Source: Channa striata | Taxonomy: Eukaryota > Chordata > Actinopteri > Anabantiformes > Channidae | Direction: 5' to 3' | Length of the DNA: 64,000 nucleotides | NCBI GenBank assembly: GCA_033026295.1 | Contig: CM065183.1 | Location: forward strand, 2,790,001-2,854,000 | In this document: positions 26,996 to 38,200 of the stretch, in pieces | Position numbering within the stretch: position 1 is the stretch's first letter | Layout of the letters: each line of letters begins with the position of its first letter | Translations under genes and position numbers: made by a program | Notes under the pieces: generated by a model | Databases searched by the model: none | Seen by the model: only the letters and a program-made list of their open reading frames with translations | What the model was told of the DNA's origin: nothing

Positions 26996-27157
26996 CTCCT
27001 TGAGACAGCCCATGAAGTTGTTGCTGACTGGAGATCCAGGCAGGTCAGCAGTGCTGGGGCTTCCACCCACATAGAAGAAGTCATCTGATCCCAGCATGGT
27101 GTAGTCTTCCTGGGTGTAGCCTGTGGTGGTCAGAATTCCATCCACTGATATTGTCAC
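26996..27157 (-). CDS. nrxn3: nrxn3 exon, C-terminal part of LNS2
   Basis: This 162-nt exon (54 codons, phase 0 at both ends) has acceptor TATTGTCAG and donor GTAACG. It reads VTISVDGILTTTGYTQED, MLGSDDFFYVGGSPSTA, DLPGSPVSNNFMGCLKE. These are the closing strands of LNS2, including the conserved 'FMGCLKE' whose cysteine forms the domain's C-terminal disulfide. It is almost identical to every vertebrate neurexin in this stretch, so it supports the family strongly but the paralogue weakly. It follows the SS2 cassette and is followed, across a 12.5-kb intron, by the exon beginning VVYKNND. No lesion is seen. Confidence 0.95.
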
Positions 27158-27263
27158 CTGACAATAGAGAGTGAGCAGTGAGAGTTTTTTTCAAATGTAG
27201 AAATAGAAACGGTGTATTTTTAGACTTCAGTCAGGTCTGTGGGATTTATAAATCTCAGATCTA

Positions 27264-28166
27264 CACCCCCGTCTACAAGTATTGCAACAGTGAGACCGAT
27301 TCCTTTGTTTTTGCTGTAGACGGAAAACATTTGACATCAAAAGATGAATATGAGAGCTAGAGATCAATATGTGAGTTTTTATTTCAAGGTATTTACATCT
27401 GTATCTGGTGCATAGCTTAGAGGATAGCACCTTTAGCTTGAACTTTTTCATGTGAGCAAACGTATTGGATCGACATTTGTATTTTGTTGCCTAGTGTGTC
27501 CTATGATATTGATTATTCAAATGTCTATGCTCAGTTTCATTTATTGTTAAGAAGTATAAACAACTTGAAAACCAACTTGAAAACCAACTGCGTACAGGTG
27601 AAGAAGAAGCAATTGTGAAGCTCAGATGTAAACATTGGTCATAGTCAGTACAACCATTTGGAATGTCCTGAAGAAGAAACAAACCACTGGTGAACTAAGT
27701 AGGAGGCGTCGAACTAGAAGATCAGGAAAACCCACGTCAGTCACATCAGCATCAGCAAGAAAATGCAGCCGAACTGACTGGGAGATCCTTCAACATGCAT
27801 CCAGACCTGAACCCCACAGAGCTGCTTTTACCTGCTAACTCACCGAAACAAAACAGCAACTGTGCTGAAAGGCTGGAACAGCATCACAAAAGACGAATGC
27901 AAGCGTTTGGTGACGTCAGCGGGTCACAGGCTTGATGCAGTTATTGCGAATTCATTTTAATCTGTTTTAGGTCTACCTGTTCCAATACTTTTACTTCTCA
28001 CATGAAAAGTGGGTTTGTTCAAGCAAAAGGTGCTATCGTCTAAGTTATGTATTAGATGTAGCTGTAAATGCTTGGAAATAAAGCTAAAATGTTGATCCCT
28101 TGTCTCATATTCATCTTTCGATTCAACAAAAATCATTGTTCTAATACTTTAAGAGTGGAGGGTTTT
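27264..28166. mobile_element. Tc1-like element with long (about 200 bp) inverted repeats, decayed
   Basis: The left 220 bases (27264-27480) and right 220 bases (about 27945-28166) are imperfect inverted repeats. Left CTACAAGTATTGCAACAG mirrors the right-end AATACTTTAAGAGTGG region; AGGATAGCACCTTTAGCTTG mirrors CAAGCAAAAGGTGCTATCG; and ATTTACATCTGTATCTG mirrors AGATGTAGCTGTAAATGC. CAAGTATTGNAACAG ends and an inner copy (CCAATACTTTTACTTC at 27983) are typical of fish Tc1 families with IR/DR-type termini. The middle (27600-27940) shows transposase-like remnants such as CATCCAGACCTGAACCCCAC (the 'PDLNP' block), but no long frame. TA flanks are present near 27262 and 28167. It lies between the SS2 cassette and the end of LNS2 and leaves both neighbouring splice sites untouched. 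Confidence 0.75.
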
Positions 28167-29431
28167 TATTTCTTATTTATGGAAAAGTTACTAGGATTAT
28201 TTAAAAAAAATACTGGAACAATCAAGGATCAGAGACTGACAGACATGCATCATTTTTATCTATTTAATCTATCTCATCTACTTTTATTGTTCTACAAACC
28301 ATATGATGAGAAGGAAGAAGGAAAGAAATCACACAACTAACATGCAGGAGAAAAAAACGCACAACCAAACAAAAAGGACGTAGGAGTGAGTGTTAGACCC
28401 CACAAAATCAGATGAAAAAAGAGAAAGTAGCCGAGGGTGCCCACCCAAGGTGTCAGAGATCTGTCTGGGACCACATCCTTGTGAATTTGCTTTTGTTAAT
28501 AATTTTGTTAATAATTCATTTATTAAATGTTGTATTAAACATAAACCATCCGTCATTTGTTTTTTTGTCAAAGCATGTGTGAGTGCAGTTCAGTTACCTC
28601 AAGTTTAAGTAAAGTGCTATAACTGTCTTTCGCTCTTTGACTTTATTGCTCAATTAGTACAAAATGTTGGAGTTTAGCTGCATGATGTTAAAAATGATGT
28701 TAGATGTTAAATGTTAAAAACTGTTAATGTTTTAATTTTGTTTTGTCTTTCAGGACTTCCCTGGTTTTAAGCTTAACTTAGAGCAATGACATCACATGAG
28801 CACACATAATGTGGCTGAGCCCTTCTCAGGTTTCGGTATCACTACATCAGTCCTTCATCAGCATGTTTTTATCTTAATTTCCCCAACATTTTGTTAGTCT
28901 CAAACATTCTCGAAGCTTTATTTCTAGAGGTAAATGTCTACTCCTATAAAGAATGCTTTGTCGATTTTCTTTTGTCATGTATTTTGCATGTGAGTCAAAT
29001 CTGTGTATAATTATTGTGCAGCCAAAATCCTCCAGTGATTATTCAGTTTTCTCCAGCAGTGTGGGCTGTCTCTTCAGAAACATGAATGAACATGACAGTT
29101 ACAGTAGGTGTCAGGAGGATTCAGTTCACATTATGCACATCCAGGACACAGTTGTTGGGTTCTTTTGTATGCTGTAGTGCCAGTGCTCGTGATTAAAAAC
29201 ATTTAACATAAAAATCTAAAACCGAGCACAATTCGCGAAACCCAAGACAGTAAAACCCAACAGAAGCAGAAGTGATGAAGGACAGCAGACCAGCAAACGT
29301 TGAGCAAACAGGAAAGCTGGGAAATACAAAGTCTGTTTCCTTGAGTTGTTGGCTATGGTATCTTGAAGTCAAGAGAGATAAAGGGAAGAGTACACAGCAA
29401 ACCAAAAAGTGACAATAAGAATGATATCTAC
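28167..29431 (-). other. Intron 3' of the SS2 cassette, outside the Tc1-like element
   Basis: Unique-looking AT-rich sequence between the second SS2 donor and the Tc1-like element. Conserved splicing enhancers are often close to such cassettes, but I cannot identify one by sequence alone. Confidence 0.7.
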
Positions 29432-29476
29432 CATACAATGCAGTTTGTTTACCATAGCGTATCCACTGCCTGTTTG
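29432..29476 (-). CDS. nrxn3: nrxn3 splice-site-2 (SS2) cassette microexon, 45 or 24 nt
   Basis: This tiny exon follows a pyrimidine-rich tract and acceptor (CTGCAAAG). It reads QTGSGYAM (24 nt, 29476-29453) and then meets a first donor, GTAAAC. If that donor is skipped, the frame continues with VNKLHCM for 21 nt to a second donor, GTAGAT. This is the architecture of neurexin SS2, whose mammalian inserts are the 8-residue HSGIGHAM and the 15-residue form extended by VNKLHCS. Both forms keep frame, because the upstream exon ends and the downstream exon begins in phase 0. SS2 sits on a loop of LNS2 and tunes ligand binding. The first segment differs from the mammalian peptide at four of eight positions, while the extension differs only at its last residue. 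It is too short for ORF-based detection; usage needs RNA data. Confidence 0.88.
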
Positions 29477-30338
29477 CTTTGCAGAAAGGTAGGGTGGGTG
29501 AGTGAACAGTGGGTTTGTTAATACATTAAAGCAAATTAAATGAAAACCAAATGATGATTGCAGGTGTTAGTAAAAATGGCTCCTTTCATTCCTTAAATCA
29601 CAGCTTTCATAAGAGCTGTAAAAAAAAAAAAAAAGCTGTGCAGCTCACCTCGAACTGCAAACACGGTTGGTCATTTGTTCACACTTAAAATACATAATAC
29701 AAAAATATGAAAGAACTAAGCTCTCAGCTAATAGGAATCTTGCAGTCTATTTAGTGATTTGACACTGAATGGTGTGGGTTAGAGCAACTCATGACAGTTT
29801 CCACTGTCGTTGTGAGCCAGGTAGCTCACTAACCCCGGTAACTAAGAGTTGGTTAAGATGTTTAAGTCTATGTAGTGTCAATCCAATAGAGATGCTGTGA
29901 GTGACCTCCACAGAGCTGCTCCCACAAAATATAGAATAATAGGGCAGAGGAAAATTGGAATCTGACTGCACGTTTATTAAATGAAATATTAGATAAAAAC
30001 AGCTCTCTGACACAGGAACATCCTCATTCTTCCAAATCACAACCAAAAAAATGACCTGGTTCGTACTGTGTGGCATCGTCCACTTGTGCCTTTCAACTCC
30101 CCACAACTGTGAACGGGAATCATAAAATAATATAATACTAAACTCTTTTAGAAATTGAATTGGTATATTGAAAAGGATCAAATGTGGTAGTTGCAGAGGT
30201 TTGTCACTATGTCAGATTTTCTTTGCAGGCCCTTGGCAATGTGACATCCTTAGTATATGTGTGTTTGTGGTAGACTAACAGTACAGTACTGGTAGCTTGC
30301 ATTTAACCAACCAACTCCAGTGATCATGTGTGTCTTAC
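29477..30338 (-). other. Intron 5' of the SS2 cassette
   Basis: 862 bp from the GTAAGA donor to the CTGCAAAG acceptor. It contains a 15-base A run near 29620 and nothing else recognised. Confidence 0.8.
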
Positions 30339-30640
30339 CTGCCGCAGGTTGCGGGTCACTTTAACGTCATGCCACGAGTTGTCATTGAACTTCCCATTGA
30401 CTGGCTCCACGATGGCCTCAAAGGCTCCAGAGCCAAGGTTGATAACTAGTGAGACAGCACCGTCCTTCAGTGCGAGGTTGACGTAGTCAGCTGACTTGCC
30501 AGTGTGAAGGATAAGGCCATTGCGCTGCCACGTCTTGAAGGAAAGCGTAATCTCATCACTGCTGCTCTGAATAGGGTTCTGGGAGAGATCGTAGCAGAAG
30601 TACTCGGAACCACGGAAAGTGGCCACATTTTCTTCTCTTG
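30339..30640 (-). CDS. nrxn3: nrxn3 exon, first two thirds of LNS2 domain
   Basis: This 302-nt exon begins after a CACTACAG acceptor and ends NLRQ before a GTAAGA donor. It enters with two bases completing a split codon, followed by 100 codons. The reading starts REENVATFRGSEY and runs through CYDLSQNPIQSS, TWQRNGLILHTGKSADYV, LVINLGSGAFEAIVEP and NDNSWHDVKVTRNLRQ. This is the N-terminal beta-sandwich half of LNS2, a domain that binds neurexophilin and dystroglycan in alpha-neurexins. The exon ends exactly at canonical splice site 2, and the optional SS2 cassette follows about 860 bases downstream at 29476-29432. The 'TWQRNG' and 'REEN' residues favour nrxn3. No stop or frameshift is present. 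Identity as neurexin is near certain; the paralogue is slightly less so. Confidence 0.95.
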
Positions 30641-33600
30641 CTGTAGTGAGGATAGAAAAAAGAAAGGTGTTGGAATTATGTAATTACATATTTCAGAAAA
30701 AATGATATTTAACATAGGGATGGAATTTAATATGTACCCATTTCAAAAATATTATGCAGCCACAATTGAAATTATCTTAAACTCTACTGAAGAACTTAAA
30801 TATTTGTAGGAATAAAACAATTTGGTTTTGAATATTTTTCTGCACATCTTGGCTTTAACTAAATGTAGAAACCAACACTGTTTTAAAGCTTTTAAAACTA
30901 TTTCAAGGCAGTTGCTAGTCCTTTAGTTCTGTGATTTAAAATGACATCTTACACATTGCAGGGCATTTAAACATGCTTCTCTTTTTCTTTTTTGTATTTT
31001 CTAAACCAAATAACTGACATACTTCAAACCAAATATGTAATAATTAAATATCCATTTTGTATGATTGTTTTTAAGAGTACTTAATTTTACTAGGTCACTG
31101 TCTGAAACATTTTTTTACTCAAGCGTTAGATTGAGTGTAAAGCCAGTGCTTAAGGAGATCTACCATGTCAGCTGAGTTACTACGTGTTCTACTACCACAG
31201 TATATTACAGTCATGAACTGGGCTCAGATTCTCTTTTTCAGTTAAAGTAAGTGACATTGGAATTCTACCCTCCCACTGGCACCTCCTGTAAGTCCAGATA
31301 GAGTAACTGACATTAGAGATGATTGTGTTCTTAAATACACATTTCATTTAGTGGGTCTCTTTCTCTCTCTCTCATCAGGTACCAACGTACCAGTCCTACT
31401 CATCTTATGATGGCATAGGACTATTTTAAGGGGGGAATTCAATGCCAGAAACTAGTGAGCCACAACTGATATTTAGCCGCTTAGTTTAAGTTCTGCTTTT
31501 GCCAGACCAAAGAGTGCTAAACGGGATGGTTAGCCTTCAATCGGGATCAGAAGTTGTCAAGTTTTTCTGACTTTTGTAGACTCTTGCTTTGGGTTTAAAT
31601 CCTTGACCAATGGCTTTCTATAACCCTAAACACTCCACCTTGTGGCCTACCCTAGCCATTTTCATCTTAAGGTCCAACCTTTCTAACAACACCATCTACT
31701 ACTTTTTGCGAGTGTATGTAGTCTGTCGTCTTTTTCTGCAAACCAAAAGCCTCCACAAAGGTCATTTAGCGCTGAACTGAAATGGCTGAAGACCATTTGT
31801 TCTAGTACTGGATCCACATAGGATTAAAGGCAAAGGCAGAGTTAGACGTAGGCACTAAATAAACATGGTAAGCTTTATGCTGGATACTGGAACAACAAGT
31901 CAAGTCAGCTCTGTTATCCATTTTTTTAAACTCTATTTGAGAAAGGATAGAAAACGGAAGGAGTGGGTGTCTTTTTCTTGTTCACAAGGCACTTTGAGAA
32001 AGGGGGGAAAGGGGCATTTTATTTGTGCACAAGAACCAGAGTGTTTCATGTTTTTGATGAAACACAAATTTACAACAGGCAGTATTAATGAAATGTTCAA
32101 TAAATATTTAATAGGGTTGTCTGTTTTTATGTTGCCTTTGTACAAAACATCAAGTACATAACAATATCCTGTAAATTACAAGATACATACCAATTGACAG
32201 GTGAAACCGCTGCTAAGTTTTGCTGACTTATAAAACCTATAAGGCCTCCTAAATGAAGCCATATTTGGGAGATGAAAGAGCCGACACTCAGTGCTGAACT
32301 GAGCCCCAGATCTGGTTCACAACAAAAAGTCGGAATTTCCGTTACTACAGCTGCTCGACATTTCCAAACGACACCGTGTGTCCTTTGGTCATTTTTGGCT
32401 GCTGGTATAAATTACATATAGAGTGGTATTTTACAGAAGGACAGTCTCCCTGTCACCATGGCGATATACTTTTAACTGAGTAAAAATAATTGCAAAGTAT
32501 GATGTTCATGGTGGACAAAAAAATACATATACATTCTGTCCAGATAAACAGAATCCCTTCAGAAATGTTCAACATGTAATAATAGGACTACTGGCAATGG
32601 CAGAAGTAAAAGGGGACCACAGATAGCTATCATCAGCGACATCAAAGGCCTAATCTCGCCGGTGAAACTGCCATTTCCTGTCAAATACACAGTTTTGTGA
32701 CACAGTAGTTATGCTTGAGATCAGACAGACAGAAGGAAAGATGGGAGAGAAATGGAGGAAAGGCAAGCTAAGGTGTGCTGTGTATTCGTGACCTTGGTGG
32801 AAGAGAAGGTGGTGAAGTGCTGAAAGAAAGAGAGGAGAGGGCACAAATGAGCTGAGGGATAACAAAGAGAAATGCTCCAGTCAGGAGTCGTTATCTGTGA
32901 GATCATCTTCAATTAGCTCACTGTCCCTGAAGCACAAAATACTAGACTGTGGGGCCCAGACCACAACACGGCACAATCAATCGCCGACCACGACATTGGT
33001 GCTTTGTTCTAAACGGCATGAAAGTAAAACATAATAAGGAATCAATAGTAACTTCTACAATCCCTCCTTATAGTCCACCTCTTGCCTGCCTTGCCTCGTC
33101 ATTGCTCACACTGCAGATTAACAATGTCTCACTTACACACAGTATGATGATGGATATGCAATGACACACAACCACAGCTTTGGAAAACAACCGCATAGTT
33201 TTTCTCCTGCTCTCACGTTCTTCCCTGACACTTTGAGTCCAGGTCCACCTAACTCCAACATTAGAGCCCACCAAACAGGTCATCGTGTCTACGAAGAGTT
33301 TCTGCAGCAGTAACAGTGGGCCTGAGCCATGGCTTTGCTGCTTTGGCTACTTTGTGTAGTTAACCTATTCATTAGTTTTCTTCCACATGCCACAGTGTTG
33401 GTACAATGACCTGACACAACAGATAGTCCTACTCCCAAAACACCTCCACTGATAGGGCTACAATCAATTATTGATTAACAGGAATGTCCTTAATTCATAA
33501 TTAATTGGGAAACTCACTTAGTGAATAAGTTGTGTCCTTGGGAGAATTGAGGACACAACAACAGGGGAATTCCCTGTGTCCTAGTAAAGTATTTGTTTAG

Positions 33601-36600
33601 GTATGTTGCCATAAATCTAGAAGATACAGATGACTGACATATAAAAGGATGAACCAATCTAAAGTGTCCTCTAAAGGTGTTGGGTCCCAACATTTTGCTT
33701 TGGCATGGGTTCGCCAAGTTTTCTGAGCTCTACTGGAGGGATAGAAGGTGGTGAGAGAGTGCTGTCTAAAACAATGATCTAAAATCTTTCATAGGTGTTT
33801 AATTTGGTTGAGACTCAGTAGCTGCAATGGTCATTGAATACGATTTACATTGTTTTCCTGTCAAACCATTCAATGACCCCTTATGTCATCTTTGTACAGA
33901 CCATTCTTATCGGGATAGGAATGTCTCATCGCAGGATACAGGTGGTCACTCTGAACAACTCAATGCTGATTTGCAGGGACCTCGCCCACTAAGAGGAAAA
34001 ATGAAGCCAACCCACGCCACTACAGTGCTCCACACAGCACTGGAACCCTTCACTTGTTGAGAAAATGGTTAACAATGACTGATGTGACTATGTCACTTGC
34101 TTCCACATGTGGACCAGCACCACTCAACTCCTAAATGTGTATTCATCCTTGCAATGATGGCCGTTGTGCACTGCAACCCTACTATAATACCCATTTCTAT
34201 AGAACTGATTCCTCCTGCTGACCCAGTCTGATCACTCCTTGCATTCTCCACCACCTGAGGACAAATTGCTTATCTTTTTTCATCAAATGTGCAAATATCT
34301 ATTTAGTCACTGTTCATGATGAAACAGTCTTTCTCACTGAAGGTCCTGCCATCTACGTCCAATCAATGAACCTCTTACCATATCATTTTCTCTTGAACCA
34401 TTCTCAGCCTTTCTTAATTACAGATGTGAACACAAAGTACTCAGCCCATTCCAGTTTGTTAGGCTGCTGCAATGGATGTGCCAACATTTTCAAATGTCAT
34501 TAAACAATTCACGCCCTGTGGACATTATCAGTGTTTGGCATGGCTGCAGAAATCAAAATTGTTTTCCATGTTAAGTTTTCGAGTTAGTCAGTATTAATGC
34601 TTTGGCCTAGCAAAGCCACACTGCATGTCTTCAACTTGGTCCTCTATCACAGCTTTGTCTGTGCACACATGGGATCATGCTAGTGAAGCCATGAGAGGAG
34701 TTTACTTGCAGTGCTAGAATAAAACTAATGCCATGCTTAAGAAGGTACCAAAAGAAAATCAGAGTAAAGGAGAAAAAAATCTATATTGGCGTGTTTAAAA
34801 TTATTTTGTTATGCTCTGTATTCAGTCATATTTCAATGTAATAGCTCGGTTTTATGTAATTAGTTGTGAAATATGGAAAAAGAGGGCTATTCTGCAGAAA
34901 TATGGAATCATAATGAATTCAGAATGAATAAAACTTCTTTGTGTCTGAAAGAAGGATGAAGTGAGGATATTGTTATCAACTAATAATGGTTTTAATGGCC
35001 ACATAAGCCATGGCATTCAGAGCCGTTATTTGATAGATGAGCCTGGATGAGTCATGCGAGGGGTCATCCATAAAAATGTCAGAAAGAGAGGTGGCAAGTT
35101 ATGGCCGTAGTAAATCTCCCTTATATCTGGAAGTTAAAGGAAAAGCTGTTTGCCCCAATGGCAAGTGAATGTGTGCCCAACATTTCAACACAGCATATGC
35201 TATAAATATCATGTAGTTTATTCTACAGCTCTTATTTGAGCTTGGTATACACTGGAAATAACTGTAAAACACAGTCTGATAAGAGCAGAAATCGGTTCAT
35301 CTAGTCTCAGACATTCTTCTCATTTTTGGGGGGGTTTGTCTAGTTTGAAATTCTACTTCTACAAATCTACACAACCTCCATTTTAAGTATAGAGTTGCAC
35401 AAATGCTCAAAGAATCTGAGTGACTGTTGGGTATGATGAACGACTGAAAACCACCGACAAATGAATAATATGGATTGTTTTGTATGAATCATTAATGTTA
35501 CGACAGGCCTCAATGGCACCAAGGTAATGGTTGTAGTCGGAATAAGAATCTGCAATAAATAAGTCACTGGCTCATACATAATTGAGTGACATCATGATTT
35601 ATGATGTGTGGATTTTCTTGTGGATTTCTGCATGACTGGCTGTGATAAATCACTGTGTGAAGTGACCATTTTGTGTCTCTCCTGCATTGAATTCATCGAA
35701 GCCCTGCTTCATCATCGATGTGAGAACTTAGACGAAAGCATTGCTGATCACAATACGTGTATGTCACACACAAATGGATGCAAACGTTTGCATCCCCTTA
35801 TTTTGGAATGGCAGAAATCTTTTCATCAATATATTATTCAATGCACAATTAACTAGTGCAAATGTTTTTTTCCAAATCCAATGAAAGTTCATTTTTTTAA
35901 ATCAACCTTTTCATAATTTTCATTAATTTTACTATAACAAGTTTTATTATACTTGTGCTTATTTGTGACCATTTTTGTGATACATACTTATGAAAAAACA
36001 TTTACACCAATTGAATGTGAACTGAGATTAAGTTAGGGTTACGATTAATTTTGCATTCCCCCTACATGCAATTTCAGCGCGAAGGGATGTAATATTAACT
36101 CTAATCCTGAGCAAGGAGCAAAGCGACCAGAGCAATCAGGTTTTAAAAATGATCGTTGTGCATTGTTGTGACTTACACACAATTATTTGTTTGCCACCCA
36201 ATCACATAATGTCATTCCAATTCAAAGCTTTTCTCTGTGACTGACCTAAGTGAATCTTTGGGGTCATTTTTTTAATTTCCAAGCATGAAACAGAGCTATT
36301 GTTGTTGATCTGCGTTTGTGCTGATTGTTTCCAGATGATGTCTCAACAATGAAATAATGAAGTAGCTCTGATTCCCACTTTTCTTTGCATGTTCCGATCC
36401 TTCACTATGTATAGATGTCTCTAAACAAATACATTTCATGCCAAAACAGCATTTTTAAGGTTCAGCTTAATGTAGACATAGTCTTAAAGGTGGACTGGCT
36501 TTACTGAAACAGTAATTAATAACACAGTTCAGTCTTGAGACTCCTCCACCTATTGATGCCCATCCATCTACTGTACGTCCAAGCTGTGTAACTGTAGTCG

Positions 36601-37904
36601 CTGGACCACATTTTAAAATATATGCTTAATGAAAAAAATTGCAGTATGGGCCATTTGTTCATTCAGCCAACAACCTGTGATCCTATTTTTTTTCCTCTGT
36701 CCAACTTATTAAGCATGACGTCACTAACTAACAGTGACGTTTATGTGTTAAAGTGTTAATTCATGTGCAGTGTTCAGTAAACAAATGGGAAATTTGGAAA
36801 AATTTGCATATTTAATAATAGACCAGCAGATGAACTATATGCATAGAACAATCTGACTTTAAAATACAAAATATACACACATAGAGATGCACATGCATAT
36901 AAATGCAGTTCAGAGAGACGTGATCTGGCATCAGCTCAGGTGAAGGCATTTAGAAAATCCTGGGTGGACCATCTGCTTCATTCTTATTCAGGGGAGACAT
37001 AGCAAGGAAATATTCCCATTCAGATTCATCCAACAACCTCAGTAACACATCTCTGTGTCTTTGTCTCTCTTGTCATGGTGGTGCACAGCAGGAACATGGG
37101 TTAATTTGGACATAGGTTAATCACGGTTAGCGAATGGTGAGGAAAAAGCAGCGATAGACATGCTGGGGGGGAGAGGACGAGAAGAAGAGCAGCAGAATGA
37201 TCATCTTGGGTTGTGCAGAATATGCACGAGGATTGTTGGATTCTTAGTGAGACACTTAGAGGGTCACAGTACAGCAGCAGGTACACCAGCATATTCCTTA
37301 TCAGAGCAAAGGCCTCGAGGAAATGCGGGGGTTAGAAGTGGACATACGGGCAGGCACAAAATGGCTGCTTTCTTCATCTTTTTGTAGCGCAGAGTCCACT
37401 GCTTACAGTGTAAAAAATGGTTAAAGCTTCCTGGAATTACATTTGTGTTGAAGTCAAGGTGACCACTGTGTCACGGTAAAGCAAAATAATCAATCAAATC
37501 TATCAAACTGCCTAATGCAGCAGCTATGGATTTACACATGAGGTTATGAAGACTACCCAGCCAGGGAAACGTGTTCCGATGGAACAAAGTGTTTTTAGAG
37601 CTTGACACACAGTAGGGAATACAAGTCAGGATAGTCTGATTTAGATTTCATATGGATGTAAATATATAAAAATTATTTATTAGATAAAACAAGCTGCTTT
37701 CATATTTTCCCCTTTTCTTCCACTATAATACTGTAGCAAATGCAATCAGACCTTTTTACTGAGCTCTTTCACTGACATAACCAAGTCACAGCTGGATTGG
37801 ACGTGTCCCTGACTGATGTTTTGCTGTGGCTTACATTTTTGACAAATGTGGCGTGCTAAGTGGTGGTGGTCGTCCTGCTCGTGTTGCGTCGTCGGTAAAC
37901 GTCA
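30641..37904 (-). other. Large upstream intron, first part
   Basis: Sequence 5' of the LNS2 exon. Short open frames only, none similar to LNS1, EGF1 or the SS1 cassettes. No mobile element recognised. Confidence 0.6.
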
Positions 37905-38200
37905 CCTGTGTTGTGTTTGCAAGAAAAGTGGGCGAGAAAACATGTTCTCCCTGTGTCTGCGTGGGTTTCCTCCGGTCTCCTCTCACAGCCCAAAGACATG
38001 CACGTTAGGTTCGTTGGCCACTCTAAACCGCCCATAGGTGTGAATGGGAGTGTGAACGGTTGTCTGTGTATGCTCCTCTGTGTTGGCACTGAGATAGACT
38101 GAAGACCTGTCCAGTGTGGACCACGACTCTCGCCTGATGACAGCTAGGATGGGTTCAACCCCTCTTGACCTGAACATGATAGGCTGTTAAGATAATGGAA
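37905..38200 (+). repeat. Teleost dispersed repeat ('CCCAAAGACATGCACGTTAG' family), copy 1
   Basis: The blocks TCTGCGTGGGTTTCCTCCGG, AGCCCAAAGACATGCACGTT, AGGTGTGAATGGGAGTGTGA and GACCTGTCCAGTGTGGACCA follow the order of a high-copy fish repeat that usually ends in a GGATGG tail. The short open frames here are coincidental. A second copy in the opposite orientation is at 49330-49600. Confidence 0.75.

Noticed and set aside
27180..27451. Possible further neurexin exon between the SS2 cassette and the LNS2 end
   Set aside because: The open frames lie in the left inverted repeat of a Tc1-like element, and the phases already join without an extra exon.
37826..38177. Several overlapping open frames on both strands
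   Set aside because: They fall in a high-copy fish repeat (37905-38200), not a gene.
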